A DNA stretch of 10,666 nt from Candidatus Thioglobus plumae. Lineage in GTDB: Bacteria > Pseudomonadota > Gammaproteobacteria > PS1 > Pseudothioglobaceae. The stretch lies in the NCBI GenBank assembly GCA_910595815.1, contig CAJVCM010000081.1, positions 1-10,666 on the forward strand, written 5' to 3'. The position numbers and the translations under genes were made by a program. Positions 4,460-10,666 of the stretch are shown one piece after another. Under the pieces are notes generated by a model. That model searched no databases. It had not been told where the DNA came from and worked only from the letters and a program-made list of their open reading frames with translations. How positions within the stretch are numbered: the stretch's first letter is position 1; each line of letters begins with the position of its first letter.

Positions 4460-6633
4460 TGGTTTTTAGAAATAATTTGTAATAGAATTTTCTTACCTGT
4501 GTGGTTACCTTTACGTGCAGAAGTACTAGCCCAAAAATAAGCTTGCTCACGATCTGAATCAACGCCCACACCATCCAAATACATAATTGCCACACTATTT
4601 TGTGATTGTGTCAATCCTTGTTTAGCCGCCTCTAACATTAGCATAAATGCCTTTCTGTTATCCTTAGGAACCACAATACCATCACTAAACAACGTGCTTA
4701 AGTTATGCTGGGCGACTGGATCCCCTTCTTTAACATTTGTGACTAACTCAACTACATCATCCATCGATTTTGAGTTACTCACCAAAGATTGTTTAATTTG
4801 AGCCTTAGTTGGAATAAATGATACCAATTGATCTATCGAGTCTATAACAACATCTTTCTTCTTGGTCATCAAATCAGTTGTTAAAAATGAATTGTTTAAT
4901 ATTGTTACTCCAGCTGTTTTTTGTATATCGGCAATCACCTTCACACTAGGCTTCACCACCTTAACCTGAACAACATCTTGAAGATTTTTTTTGCCTGCGG
5001 TTTGAAGGCCGTCTAACATCTTCTGTGCTGGTGCATAATTTTGATCTGCAGATAAGTGTAGCCAGTATAACGCCTCTCTTAACAACCCTTGTTCATGATA
5101 AATCTGACCTAAATGGTATTGCGCATCAGAATGACCGCTTTCAGATGCTTTTAGTAAATAAACTCTAGATAAAGTCTCATCCTTGCCAACGATATTACCT
5201 TTGTTATAAAGTGTATACAATTGGTATTGAGCAGATTCATGCCCTTCAACTGCTAAATCTGACAACATAAATAACGCCTTTTCAATATCTTGCTCAACAC
5301 CTTCGCCTTTTAATAACAGCAACGCCAAATAATATTGCGCTTCTAAATTACCTTGAGATGCAGATTTTTGATACCAATAAACCTCTTTCTCTGGGTCTTT
5401 GTTTACACCTTGTCCTAATTTATATCTCAATGCCAATGAGTATTGAGCCAATGCATGGCCACCTTCTGCCGCTTTTGAAAGCCAAGCAACCGCTTGTTCA
5501 TAATCTCGCTCAACACCCTCTGCACGCAAATAACGCAAAGCTAGAGAGTATTGCGCCCTAGTAAAGCCTTGATTTGCAGCGTTGTGATACAGTTCAATTG
5601 CACGATTAAAATCTTTTTGAACGCCTTCACCCCTCAAATACAAAGTGGCTAAATTATATTGAGCTTCCGCATGATCTTTATCTGCTGCTTGTTGATACCA
5701 ATACAGTGCTTGAGTTAAATCACGTGGCACCTGTTCACTGTTTCGATAAATCACACCTACTAAAAACTGTGCATCAATATCTCCTTGTTTAGCAGCCATC
5801 ATTGCCCATTTTAATGATTCAAAATCATCTTTTTTCCTAACCAAATCACCGAGATAATGCAACTCAGCTAAGCGATATTGGGCAGCAACTAAACCTTGGT
5901 CAGCAGACTTTTCATACCAAGTAATCGCTCTCGCTGAATTGATCTTGTTCTCTAAAAAATCTGCTAAATCATATTGTGCTTTTGGGTCGTATTGTTGTGC
6001 TGCCTTAATGTACCAATGTTGTGCCAATATTAAATCTTGATCAACCCCTTGGCCAGTTTCATACATTTTAGCCAAACTTGATTGGGCTTTACCATAGCCA
6101 AGTTGAGCAGATCTTTCATGCCAATAATAGGCTTTATCGTAATCAATCTCTCCCGTCTCACCATTTTGATAAATTAAAGCCAGTGCGTGTTGGGCAACAA
6201 CAAAATCTTGCTGGGCAGATTTTTGATACCATTGCATGGCCTTGTTCATATCTCTATCGATACCAATACCTTGGTGATGATAATTGGCTAAACGAAATTG
6301 AGCATTCGCATACCCTTGCTCTGCAACCTGGGTATACCAATAGAAAGACAATCTTAAGTCTTGTTTAACGCCAATTCCACCATGATACATATTGGCCAAA
6401 CTAAATTGCTCTCTTGCGTTGCCACTTTTGGCAGATTTTTCTAATCTGGTTAATAATTGTGTAGGCGATAATGTTGATTCAACCTGACTAAAGCTTTGTT
6501 TGACAGTCTTATAGCCATCTTTAGGCTGTAATATTTGCAATGCTTGTACAGGCAAACTTAACAACAGCAATAGAAGAATAGTTCGAACCATAAGGTTTTT
6601 AAAAATTAAATTAGTAACTAAAAACATCATCAT
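4456..6633 (-). CDS. exported Sel1-repeat protein, about 15 repeats
   Basis: A 725-residue solenoid protein with no recognisable catalytic domain. Sel1-like repeats (consensus AQYxLAxxYxxGxGVxxDxxxAxxWYxKAAxxG, each 36-40 residues) run from about 73 to 545, thirteen to fourteen copies. A linker of about 90 residues without repeats (546-637) follows, rich in Val, Lys and Ser, then two more repeats (638-712). The start contains a secretion signal: from Met15, VRTILLLLLLSLPVQA is a good signal peptide with cleavage after Ala31. Met1 (6633) or Met15 (6591) could be the true start, and neither has a clear ribosome site. Sel1 proteins usually act as scaffolds or regulators of envelope, secretion or host-interaction complexes; no partner can be named here. 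It lies 19 bases after epmA and its stop overlaps the ycgN start. Confidence 0.9.
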   Translation of the reverse strand: MMMFLVTNLIFKNLMVRTILLLLLLSLPVQALQILQPKDGYKTVKQSFSQVESTLSPTQLLTRLEKSAKSGNAREQFSLANMYHGGIGVKQDLRLSFYWYTQVAEQGYANAQFRLANYHHQGIGIDRDMNKAMQWYQKSAQQDFVVAQHALALIYQNGETGEIDYDKAYYWHERSAQLGYGKAQSSLAKMYETGQGVDQDLILAQHWYIKAAQQYDPKAQYDLADFLENKINSARAITWYEKSADQGLVAAQYRLAELHYLGDLVRKKDDFESLKWAMMAAKQGDIDAQFLVGVIYRNSEQVPRDLTQALYWYQQAADKDHAEAQYNLATLYLRGEGVQKDFNRAIELYHNAANQGFTRAQYSLALRYLRAEGVERDYEQAVAWLSKAAEGGHALAQYSLALRYKLGQGVNKDPEKEVYWYQKSASQGNLEAQYYLALLLLKGEGVEQDIEKALFMLSDLAVEGHESAQYQLYTLYNKGNIVGKDETLSRVYLLKASESGHSDAQYHLGQIYHEQGLLREALYWLHLSADQNYAPAQKMLDGLQTAGKKNLQDVVQVKVVKPSVKVIADIQKTAGVTILNNSFLTTDLMTKKKDVVIDSIDQLVSFIPTKAQIKQSLVSNSKSMDDVVELVTNVKEGDPVAQHNLSTLFSDGIVVPKDNRKAFMLMLEAAKQGLTQSQNSVAIMYLDGVGVDSDREQAYFWASTSARKGNHTGKKILLQIISKNQ

Positions 6634-6652
6634 AAACCATTTTAAAGAGATT

Positions 6653-7534
6653 CTAATTAATTTGCGACAATAATCGATTTATACCAATGGCCACGCCTGA
6701 GCATTGTGGCAATGAATCAGATAAGCTTAGTAAAAAATCTTCATTAAGGTCGACCGAAGTTTTACCTAAGGTAGAACGCTTATCGATTTCATCCACGAAA
6801 CAACACCGATAAGCACCAGCCTCTTGCAATTCATCATAACCATTGGCGATCTCCACCCCATTCATATACAGCTCAAATCGGTGCGCCACTTCGCCTTCCA
6901 CTATTGCCAAGGCAGACTGTGTAGTTGGATAGTCATAAACAAAACATAAGGGTAAGTCTTTCAATTTTGGCTCGACCAAATGCGTAAAGAGTAGAATTTG
7001 CAAATCTTCAATCCATTCAAAGTCTGTACTTAGGCTATGCGTCTTGGCAATAACCTTTAGCGCTGCAAAGTCAGTGTTAAGAATGTCAATATCGCCATAT
7101 TCAAAAAAAGCTTGTGCATAAGACAGCTTGCTCACTCGATACTCAACGCCTAGTGTTTTTAACAGCTGAACCATATCATCCATCAACTGGTGAATATCAA
7201 AACCTAGACGATAATATTCAAGCATTGTGAACTCGTTAAAGTTCTGAGAACCTTGCTCATTGTCACGAAATACTTCACAGATTTGATAGATATCGCCACT
7301 ACCATTTGCCAAGAGCCTCTTCATCTCTAACTCGGGAGAAGTATGTAAATACTTTGTAGATTTAGCATTGATGGCTTGATTGACAGTTGTTGAAATACTG
7401 TCAATATAGATATCAGTCGTCGGGTTATTGAGTAATAGAGGTGTTCGAACCTCTAAAACGTTGTGGTCGTTAAAATAACGTCGAATTTTTTGTAAAAAGT
7501 CGCTGTATTTTTTAAGATCTTCCCGCATATTCAT
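6653..7534 (-). CDS. epmA: EF-P (R)-beta-lysine ligase EpmA (GenX/PoxA), short C-terminus
   Basis: A paralogue of the class II lysyl-tRNA synthetase core that activates beta-lysine with ATP and attaches it to Lys34 of EF-P. Seen: motif 1 ending VLEVRTP (26-32), TSPELEMKRLL (65-75), motif 2 FRDNEQG...EFTMLEYYR (89-109), VEIANGYDEL (227-236) and motif 3 CSGVAIGINR (278-287). Ala282 in GVAIG corresponds to the E. coli EpmA alanine (298) that replaces the lysyl-tRNA synthetase glycine. There is no anticodon-binding domain, as expected. Oddities: motif 3 has Asn where E. coli has Asp before the Arg, and the protein stops six residues after that Arg, lacking about 17 residues present in E. coli EpmA (325 aa against 293 here). 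The start at 7534 (or ATG 7528) lies inside the end of efp (23-base overlap) and is required to keep the conserved N-terminus. Confidence 0.92.
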   Translation of the reverse strand: MNMREDLKKYSDFLQKIRRYFNDHNVLEVRTPLLLNNPTTDIYIDSISTTVNQAINAKSTKYLHTSPELEMKRLLANGSGDIYQICEVFRDNEQGSQNFNEFTMLEYYRLGFDIHQLMDDMVQLLKTLGVEYRVSKLSYAQAFFEYGDIDILNTDFAALKVIAKTHSLSTDFEWIEDLQILLFTHLVEPKLKDLPLCFVYDYPTTQSALAIVEGEVAHRFELYMNGVEIANGYDELQEAGAYRCCFVDEIDKRSTLGKTSVDLNEDFLLSLSDSLPQCSGVAIGINRLLSQIN

Positions 7535-8075
7535 TTGTGCGTGTATCCACTTTTACTTTTTCACCAATACTGATAAATAATGGCACTTGAACTACCACAC
7601 CGGTATTCATAGTGGCTGGTTTTCCACCAGTTCCAGCAGTATCACCCTTAAGGCCAGGGTCAGTATCTACCACTTCAAGCATTACATGATTAGGCGGCGT
7701 CACTGAAATTGGATTGTCATTCCAAAGCGTTACCACACACATGTCTTGCTCTACCAAATAACCCCTAACATCATCCATAGCATCATCATTAATCAGATAT
7801 TGCTCAAAAGTATCTGGATCCATAAAATTCCACTCACTACCGTCATTATATAAATACTGCATATCCAACTCCATCACATCAGCACCTTCTACAGATTCGC
7901 CAGATTTAAACGTCTTTTCTAAGGTTTTGCCTGTGATTAAGTCTCTCAACTTAACTTTATTAGAGGCTTGGCCTTTTCCAGGCTTACGAATCTCATTACT
8001 GATAATTGAGCAAGGATTGCCATCTAGCATTAATTTCAAGCCATTTTTGAATTGACTGGTAGAGTAATTTGCCAT
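7512..8075 (-). CDS. efp: elongation factor P
   Basis: Binds between the P and E sites of the ribosome and promotes peptide bonds at consecutive prolines. Seen: the EF-P N-domain with the modification loop KPGKGQA, Lys34 at its tip (the residue beta-lysylated in E. coli), then EKTFKSGESVEGADV, MQYLYNDGSEWNFMD and the signature VVDTDPGLKGDTAGTGGKPAT in the third domain. It has 187 residues against 188 in E. coli, so complete. The start at 8075 is fixed by MANYSTSQF; no Shine-Dalgarno site is visible, only a run of seven A's before the ATG. It is the first gene of the minus-strand operon and overlaps epmA, which encodes its modifying enzyme. epmB, the lysine 2,3-aminomutase that supplies beta-lysine, is not in this window. 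Confidence 0.97.
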   Translation of the reverse strand: MANYSTSQFKNGLKLMLDGNPCSIISNEIRKPGKGQASNKVKLRDLITGKTLEKTFKSGESVEGADVMELDMQYLYNDGSEWNFMDPDTFEQYLINDDAMDDVRGYLVEQDMCVVTLWNDNPISVTPPNHVMLEVVDTDPGLKGDTAGTGGKPATMNTGVVVQVPLFISIGEKVKVDTRTNEYAGRS

Positions 8076-8128
8076 TTTTTTTAAGTATTAAGTGTAAAAT
8101 TCAAGCATCTTATTTTACGCACTTTTTC
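8076..8128. promoter_or_regulatory. 53-bp divergent promoter region between efp and sucC
   Basis: The two operons start head to head with only 53 AT-rich bases between start codons, so both promoters must lie here or reach into the genes. TAAAAT occurs at 8095-8100 on the plus strand and, inverted, at 8112-8117 (minus strand). With the flanks, these form an inverted repeat (GTGTAAAAT and ATTTTACGCAC) around an 11-base centre. Two tandem heptamers TTAAGT(A/G) occupy 8081-8094. No -35 box at normal spacing could be matched for either -10 candidate, so the exact promoters are uncertain. Confidence 0.5.
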
Positions 8129-9301
8129 ATGCATATACACGAATACCAAGCCAAATCCTTGTTTAGGCAATTCAATATTCAAACGCCTGAAGCTGTGCTT
8201 ATTGATCACGTGTCTCAAGCTAGTGACGCTTGTACTTCATTAGCTGGTGAACTTTGGGTTGTTAAAGCGCAAGTACATGCAGGTGGGCGTGGTAAAGGTG
8301 GTGGTGTGATTTTATGTCACTCAATCGAAGAAGTTGAAAACGCTTGCAATCAATTATTTGGTTCAAACTTAATTACACCACAAACAGATACCAAGGGTTT
8401 ACCTGTTCATCAACTTCTAATTGAAGGTGGGCAAAACATTGAGCGCGAACTCTACTTAGGTTTATTGGTTGACCGTCAAACCCAAAAAATCACCATTCTA
8501 GCCTCTACCGAAGGTGGCATGGATATTGAAAAAGTAGCCGCTGAAACACCGGATAAAATTATCAAATTTGGGGTTGATCCACTTGGTAGTTTAAATGCCA
8601 AAGACTGTGACACCATTGCATCACAACTCAAACTTAAAGGTGAATTGGTTAATCAATTCACTAAAACGTTATTAGGCTTGTATGAAATATTTACCAGTAA
8701 AGATGTGAGTTTGATTGAAATCAACCCACTGATTACGACGACAGAAAACAACTTACTGGCACTCGATGGCAAAATCGACTTTGACGATAACGCCCTCTAT
8801 CGCCATGAGGATATTGTTGAGTTGCGTGACACCTCACAAGAAGACGAAAAAGAAAATAAAGCCAGTGAACACCAACTGAACTATATTTCGCTTAATGGAA
8901 CAATTGGTTGTATGGTGAATGGCGCAGGTTTGGCGATGGCAACCATGGATCTGATTGAACACCATGGCGGCTCACCTGCTAATTTTTTAGACGTAGGCGG
9001 TGGCACAACAGCTGAGCGCGTTGCCAAAGCTTTTGAATTAATTCAAACTGAAGACAATGTTAAAGGTGTTTTGGTGAATATTTTTGGCGGCATTGTCCGT
9101 TGTGATTTAATTGCCGAGGGCATCTTGCAAGCTATTGATAAGGTCGGTTTAACTTTGCCAATTGTTGTGCGTTTAGAAGGTACCAACGCAAAACAAGGCT
9201 TGGCATTATTAGACGAGTCAGAATTTGATATTGCTACTGAAGCCGACCTCACACAGGCGGCCATCAGAATTGTGGCGTTGTCAGAAGGAGCCTCAGCATG
9301 A
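8129..9301 (+). CDS. sucC: succinyl-CoA synthetase (ADP-forming) beta subunit
   Basis: Beta subunit of the TCA-cycle enzyme that interconverts succinyl-CoA, ADP and phosphate with succinate, ATP and CoA; it carries the ATP-grasp domain and the succinate site. Seen: MHIHEYQAKSLF at the N-terminus, VKAQVHAGGRGKGGGV, LASTEGGMDIEKVA, LIEINPL, GTIGCMVNGAGLAMATMD, ANFLDVGGG and VNIFGGIVRCD, all as in E. coli SucC. It has 390 residues against 388 in E. coli. The start at 8129 is chosen because MxxHEYQAK is the family start. The longer frame from a TTG at 8069 would add 20 unrelated residues and overlap the efp start. No Shine-Dalgarno site is evident. The stop overlaps the sucD start as ATGA. sucAB are not adjacent upstream, since the divergent efp operon lies there. 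Confidence 0.97.
   Translation: MHIHEYQAKSLFRQFNIQTPEAVLIDHVSQASDACTSLAGELWVVKAQVHAGGRGKGGGVILCHSIEEVENACNQLFGSNLITPQTDTKGLPVHQLLIEGGQNIERELYLGLLVDRQTQKITILASTEGGMDIEKVAAETPDKIIKFGVDPLGSLNAKDCDTIASQLKLKGELVNQFTKTLLGLYEIFTSKDVSLIEINPLITTTENNLLALDGKIDFDDNALYRHEDIVELRDTSQEDEKENKASEHQLNYISLNGTIGCMVNGAGLAMATMDLIEHHGGSPANFLDVGGGTTAERVAKAFELIQTEDNVKGVLVNIFGGIVRCDLIAEGILQAIDKVGLTLPIVVRLEGTNAKQGLALLDESEFDIATEADLTQAAIRIVALSEGASA
9285..9290 (+). promoter_or_regulatory. sucD ribosome binding site inside sucC
   Basis: AAGGAG stands 7 bases before the sucD ATG, within the last codons of sucC. It confirms the start at 9298 and suggests that the two subunits are made in a coupled, balanced way. Confidence 0.8.
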
Positions 9302-10167
9302 GTGTACTCATTAATAAAGATACCAAAGTTATTACTCAGGGTTTCACTGGTAAACAAGGTACTTTTCACTCTAAACAATCGATTGCCTATGGCACACAGT
9401 TTGTTGGCGGTGTTACACCTGGTAAAGGCGGACAAACTCACTTAGGGTTACCCGTGTTTAATTCAGTAAAAGAATCCATGAACGAAACCGGTGCGAATGC
9501 CACCATGATTTACGTACCGCCGCGCTTCGCCTACGCTTCAATCATTGAAGCGATTGAAGCTGAAATGCCAGTGATTGCTTGTATTACCGAAGGTATTCCA
9601 GTGCAAGACATGCTTAAAATCAAGGCGATTTTAAAAGACTCAAATTCAACATTAATTGGCCCTAACTGCCCTGGTGTGATTACACCTGATGAGTGCAAAC
9701 TCGGCATCATGCCAGGCAATATCCACCAAGCAGGCAGTGTTGGTGTGGTTTCTCGCTCGGGTACATTGACTTATGAAGCGGTACATCAAACCACGCAAGC
9801 CGGGCTTGGACAAAGCACCTGTATTGGTATTGGTGGTGACCCAATCCAAGGCATGAACTTTATTGATTGCTTAAAATTATTCGAAGCCGACGATCAAACC
9901 CAATCAATTATTATGGTGGGTGAAATTGGCGGGTCTGCTGAAGAAGAAGCGGCAGAATTTATTAAGAACAATGTTTCTAAACCAGTGGTGTCTTACATTG
10001 CTGGACTCACCGCACCAAAAGGCAAGCGCATGGGGCATGCCGGCGCGGTGATTAGTGGTGGTAGTGGTAAAGCAATCGATAAAATCAAAGCACTTGAGGC
10101 TGCAGGCGTGGCGGTAGCATCTACCCCAGCCACCATGGGATCAACTTTATTGGAAATTTTAAAATGA
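9298..10167 (+). CDS. sucD: succinyl-CoA synthetase (ADP-forming) alpha subunit
   Basis: Alpha subunit; binds CoA in an N-terminal Rossmann fold and carries the catalytic phosphohistidine. Seen: TKVITQGFTGKQGTFHS (8-24), GGVTPGKGGQTHLGLPVF (37-54), ITEGIP (96-101), GPNCPGVITP (121-130), SRSGTLTYEAV (152-162), GIGGDP (177-182), GEIGGSAEEEAA (208-219) and KGKRMGHAGA (241-250). His247 is the expected phosphorylated histidine (His246 in E. coli mature numbering). It is 289 residues, identical in length to E. coli SucD. Its start overlaps sucC and its stop overlaps the next gene, both as ATGA, so the three are likely one message. Confidence 0.98.
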   Translation: MSVLINKDTKVITQGFTGKQGTFHSKQSIAYGTQFVGGVTPGKGGQTHLGLPVFNSVKESMNETGANATMIYVPPRFAYASIIEAIEAEMPVIACITEGIPVQDMLKIKAILKDSNSTLIGPNCPGVITPDECKLGIMPGNIHQAGSVGVVSRSGTLTYEAVHQTTQAGLGQSTCIGIGGDPIQGMNFIDCLKLFEADDQTQSIIMVGEIGGSAEEEAAEFIKNNVSKPVVSYIAGLTAPKGKRMGHAGAVISGGSGKAIDKIKALEAAGVAVASTPATMGSTLLEILK

Positions 10168-10666
10168 AAAAACCCATTGTTGTATTAGGTATCGGCGAGC
10201 TTGGCAGTGTTTTTTCACGTGCTTTTTTAAAAAACAATCATGCTGTTTATCCAATCACTAGATCAACAGATATTGATGAATTAAAAGCCAGTATTAATCC
10301 TGAGCTAATCTTGGTTTGTACTGCTGAAGGTGACCTACAATCTGCACTATCCTCGATTCCTACCGAGTGGAAAGATCGAGTAGCAATGATGCAGAATGAA
10401 CTTCTACCACGTGATTGGGAGTCTCACAACTTTACAAACCCCTCTGTCATTTCAGTATGGTTTGAAAAGAAAAAAGGTATAGATTCTAAAGTGCTTATCT
10501 CGTCCCCTGCATTTGGTCCAAAGGCACAAATCCTAGCTGATTCTTTAGCGTTGATTGACATCCCTACACACGTTGTTGCTAATGAAGATGAACTACTGTT
10601 TGAATTAGTACTTAAGAATCTTTACATTCTCACCACCAACATTGCTGGCATGGCAATTGAATCAGG
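10164..10666 (+). CDS. Rossmann-fold NAD(P)-dependent oxidoreductase-like protein (3' end cut by window edge)
   Basis: Open from an ATG overlapping the sucD stop to the window end: 167 complete codons, no stop. GGAA about 8 bases upstream may serve for ribosome binding. The product begins MKKPIVVLGIGELGSVFSRAF, a beta-strand followed by GxGxxG (9-14), the usual dinucleotide-binding start. ELILVCTAEGDLQSAL (47-62) fits the next strands of such a fold. VAMMQNELLPRDW (73-85) resembles the place where ketopantoate reductase (PanE/ApbA) has its asparagine loop, and ELLFELVLKNLYILTTNIAG (143-162) resembles the start of its helical C-domain. That likeness is weak and I do not assign a substrate. It is not a standard sucCD partner. 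It is more likely a functional, coupled gene than a chance frame. Confidence 0.75.
   Translation, partial: MKKPIVVLGIGELGSVFSRAFLKNNHAVYPITRSTDIDELKASINPELILVCTAEGDLQSALSSIPTEWKDRVAMMQNELLPRDWESHNFTNPSVISVWFEKKKGIDSKVLISSPAFGPKAQILADSLALIDIPTHVVANEDELLFELVLKNLYILTTNIAGMAIES

Noticed and set aside
4368..4595. Minus-strand frame across the Sel1/ycgN junction
   Set aside because: Overlaps two real genes in another frame, and its translation shows no family pattern.
5358..6368. Two plus-strand frames (67 and 96 codons) opposite the Sel1 gene
   Set aside because: The repeated coding sequence on the other strand produces open antisense frames; neither has supporting signals.
4456..6633. The Sel1 repeats as a DNA repeat array or CRISPR
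   Set aside because: The repetition is at protein level (36-40 residue units with diverged codons), without constant DNA repeats and spacers.
8069..8128. Longer sucC start at a TTG (20 extra residues)
   Set aside because: It would overlap the efp start codon, and the added residues do not match the SucC family, which begins at MxxHEYQAK.
9043..9849. Three minus-strand frames opposite sucC/sucD
   Set aside because: Antisense to highly conserved genes and without ribosome sites.

Overview
This is an AT-rich stretch of ordinary, densely packed chromosome from a gammaproteobacterium. MurF, PgsA, ArgG, YcgN, EF-P, EpmA, SucC and SucD all align by eye with their E. coli counterparts. The order pgsA - tRNA-Gly(GCC) - tRNA-Cys(GCA) is the same as E. 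coli pgsA-glyW-cysT. Low GC, short intergenic gaps and start/stop overlaps fit a streamlined genome. My guess is a marine sulfur-oxidiser of the SUP05/Thioglobus or mussel-symbiont kind, but that is inference and low confidence. I see no transposase, phage gene, CRISPR array, toxin-antitoxin pair or defence system.

Layout. Positions 1-2226 (+): the 3' part of murF (cut by the window edge), tRNA-Arg(ACG) behind a good sigma70-type promoter, pgsA, tRNA-Gly behind a perfect-consensus promoter, an intrinsic terminator, tRNA-Cys and a second terminator. Positions 2227-2387: an AT-rich convergent gap holding the terminator of the opposite-strand operon. Positions 2388-8075 (-): six genes, read efp - epmA - Sel1-repeat protein - ycgN - DUF2914 protein - argG. 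They are joined by overlaps of 23, 4 and 1 bases and gaps of 19 and 9-10 bases, so they look like one transcription unit ending in the hairpin at 2311-2351. Positions 8076-8128: a 53-bp AT-rich divergent control region. Positions 8129-10666 (+): sucC, sucD and the start of a Rossmann-fold oxidoreductase, each overlapping the next by ATGA and cut by the right edge.

How the genes work together. EF-P rescues ribosomes stalled on proline runs, and EpmA attaches beta-lysine to its Lys34; here the substrate and its modifying enzyme overlap in one message. The next three genes (a secreted or periplasmic Sel1-repeat protein, a CxxCxxCC metal-binding YcgN-like protein and a small secreted DUF2914 protein) are poorly understood, and argG (arginine synthesis) ends the unit. 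SucCD interconvert succinyl-CoA and succinate; no sucAB lies beside them, and the third gene of that operon has no clear function. MurF and PgsA are envelope-synthesis enzymes.

No complete unknown system is evident. The points most worth a second look are the inverted repeat framing tRNA-Arg, the terminator between tRNA-Gly and tRNA-Cys, the shortened EpmA with an altered motif 3, the mixed six-gene operon with three poorly known envelope or metal-binding proteins, and the unassigned oxidoreductase coupled to sucCD.
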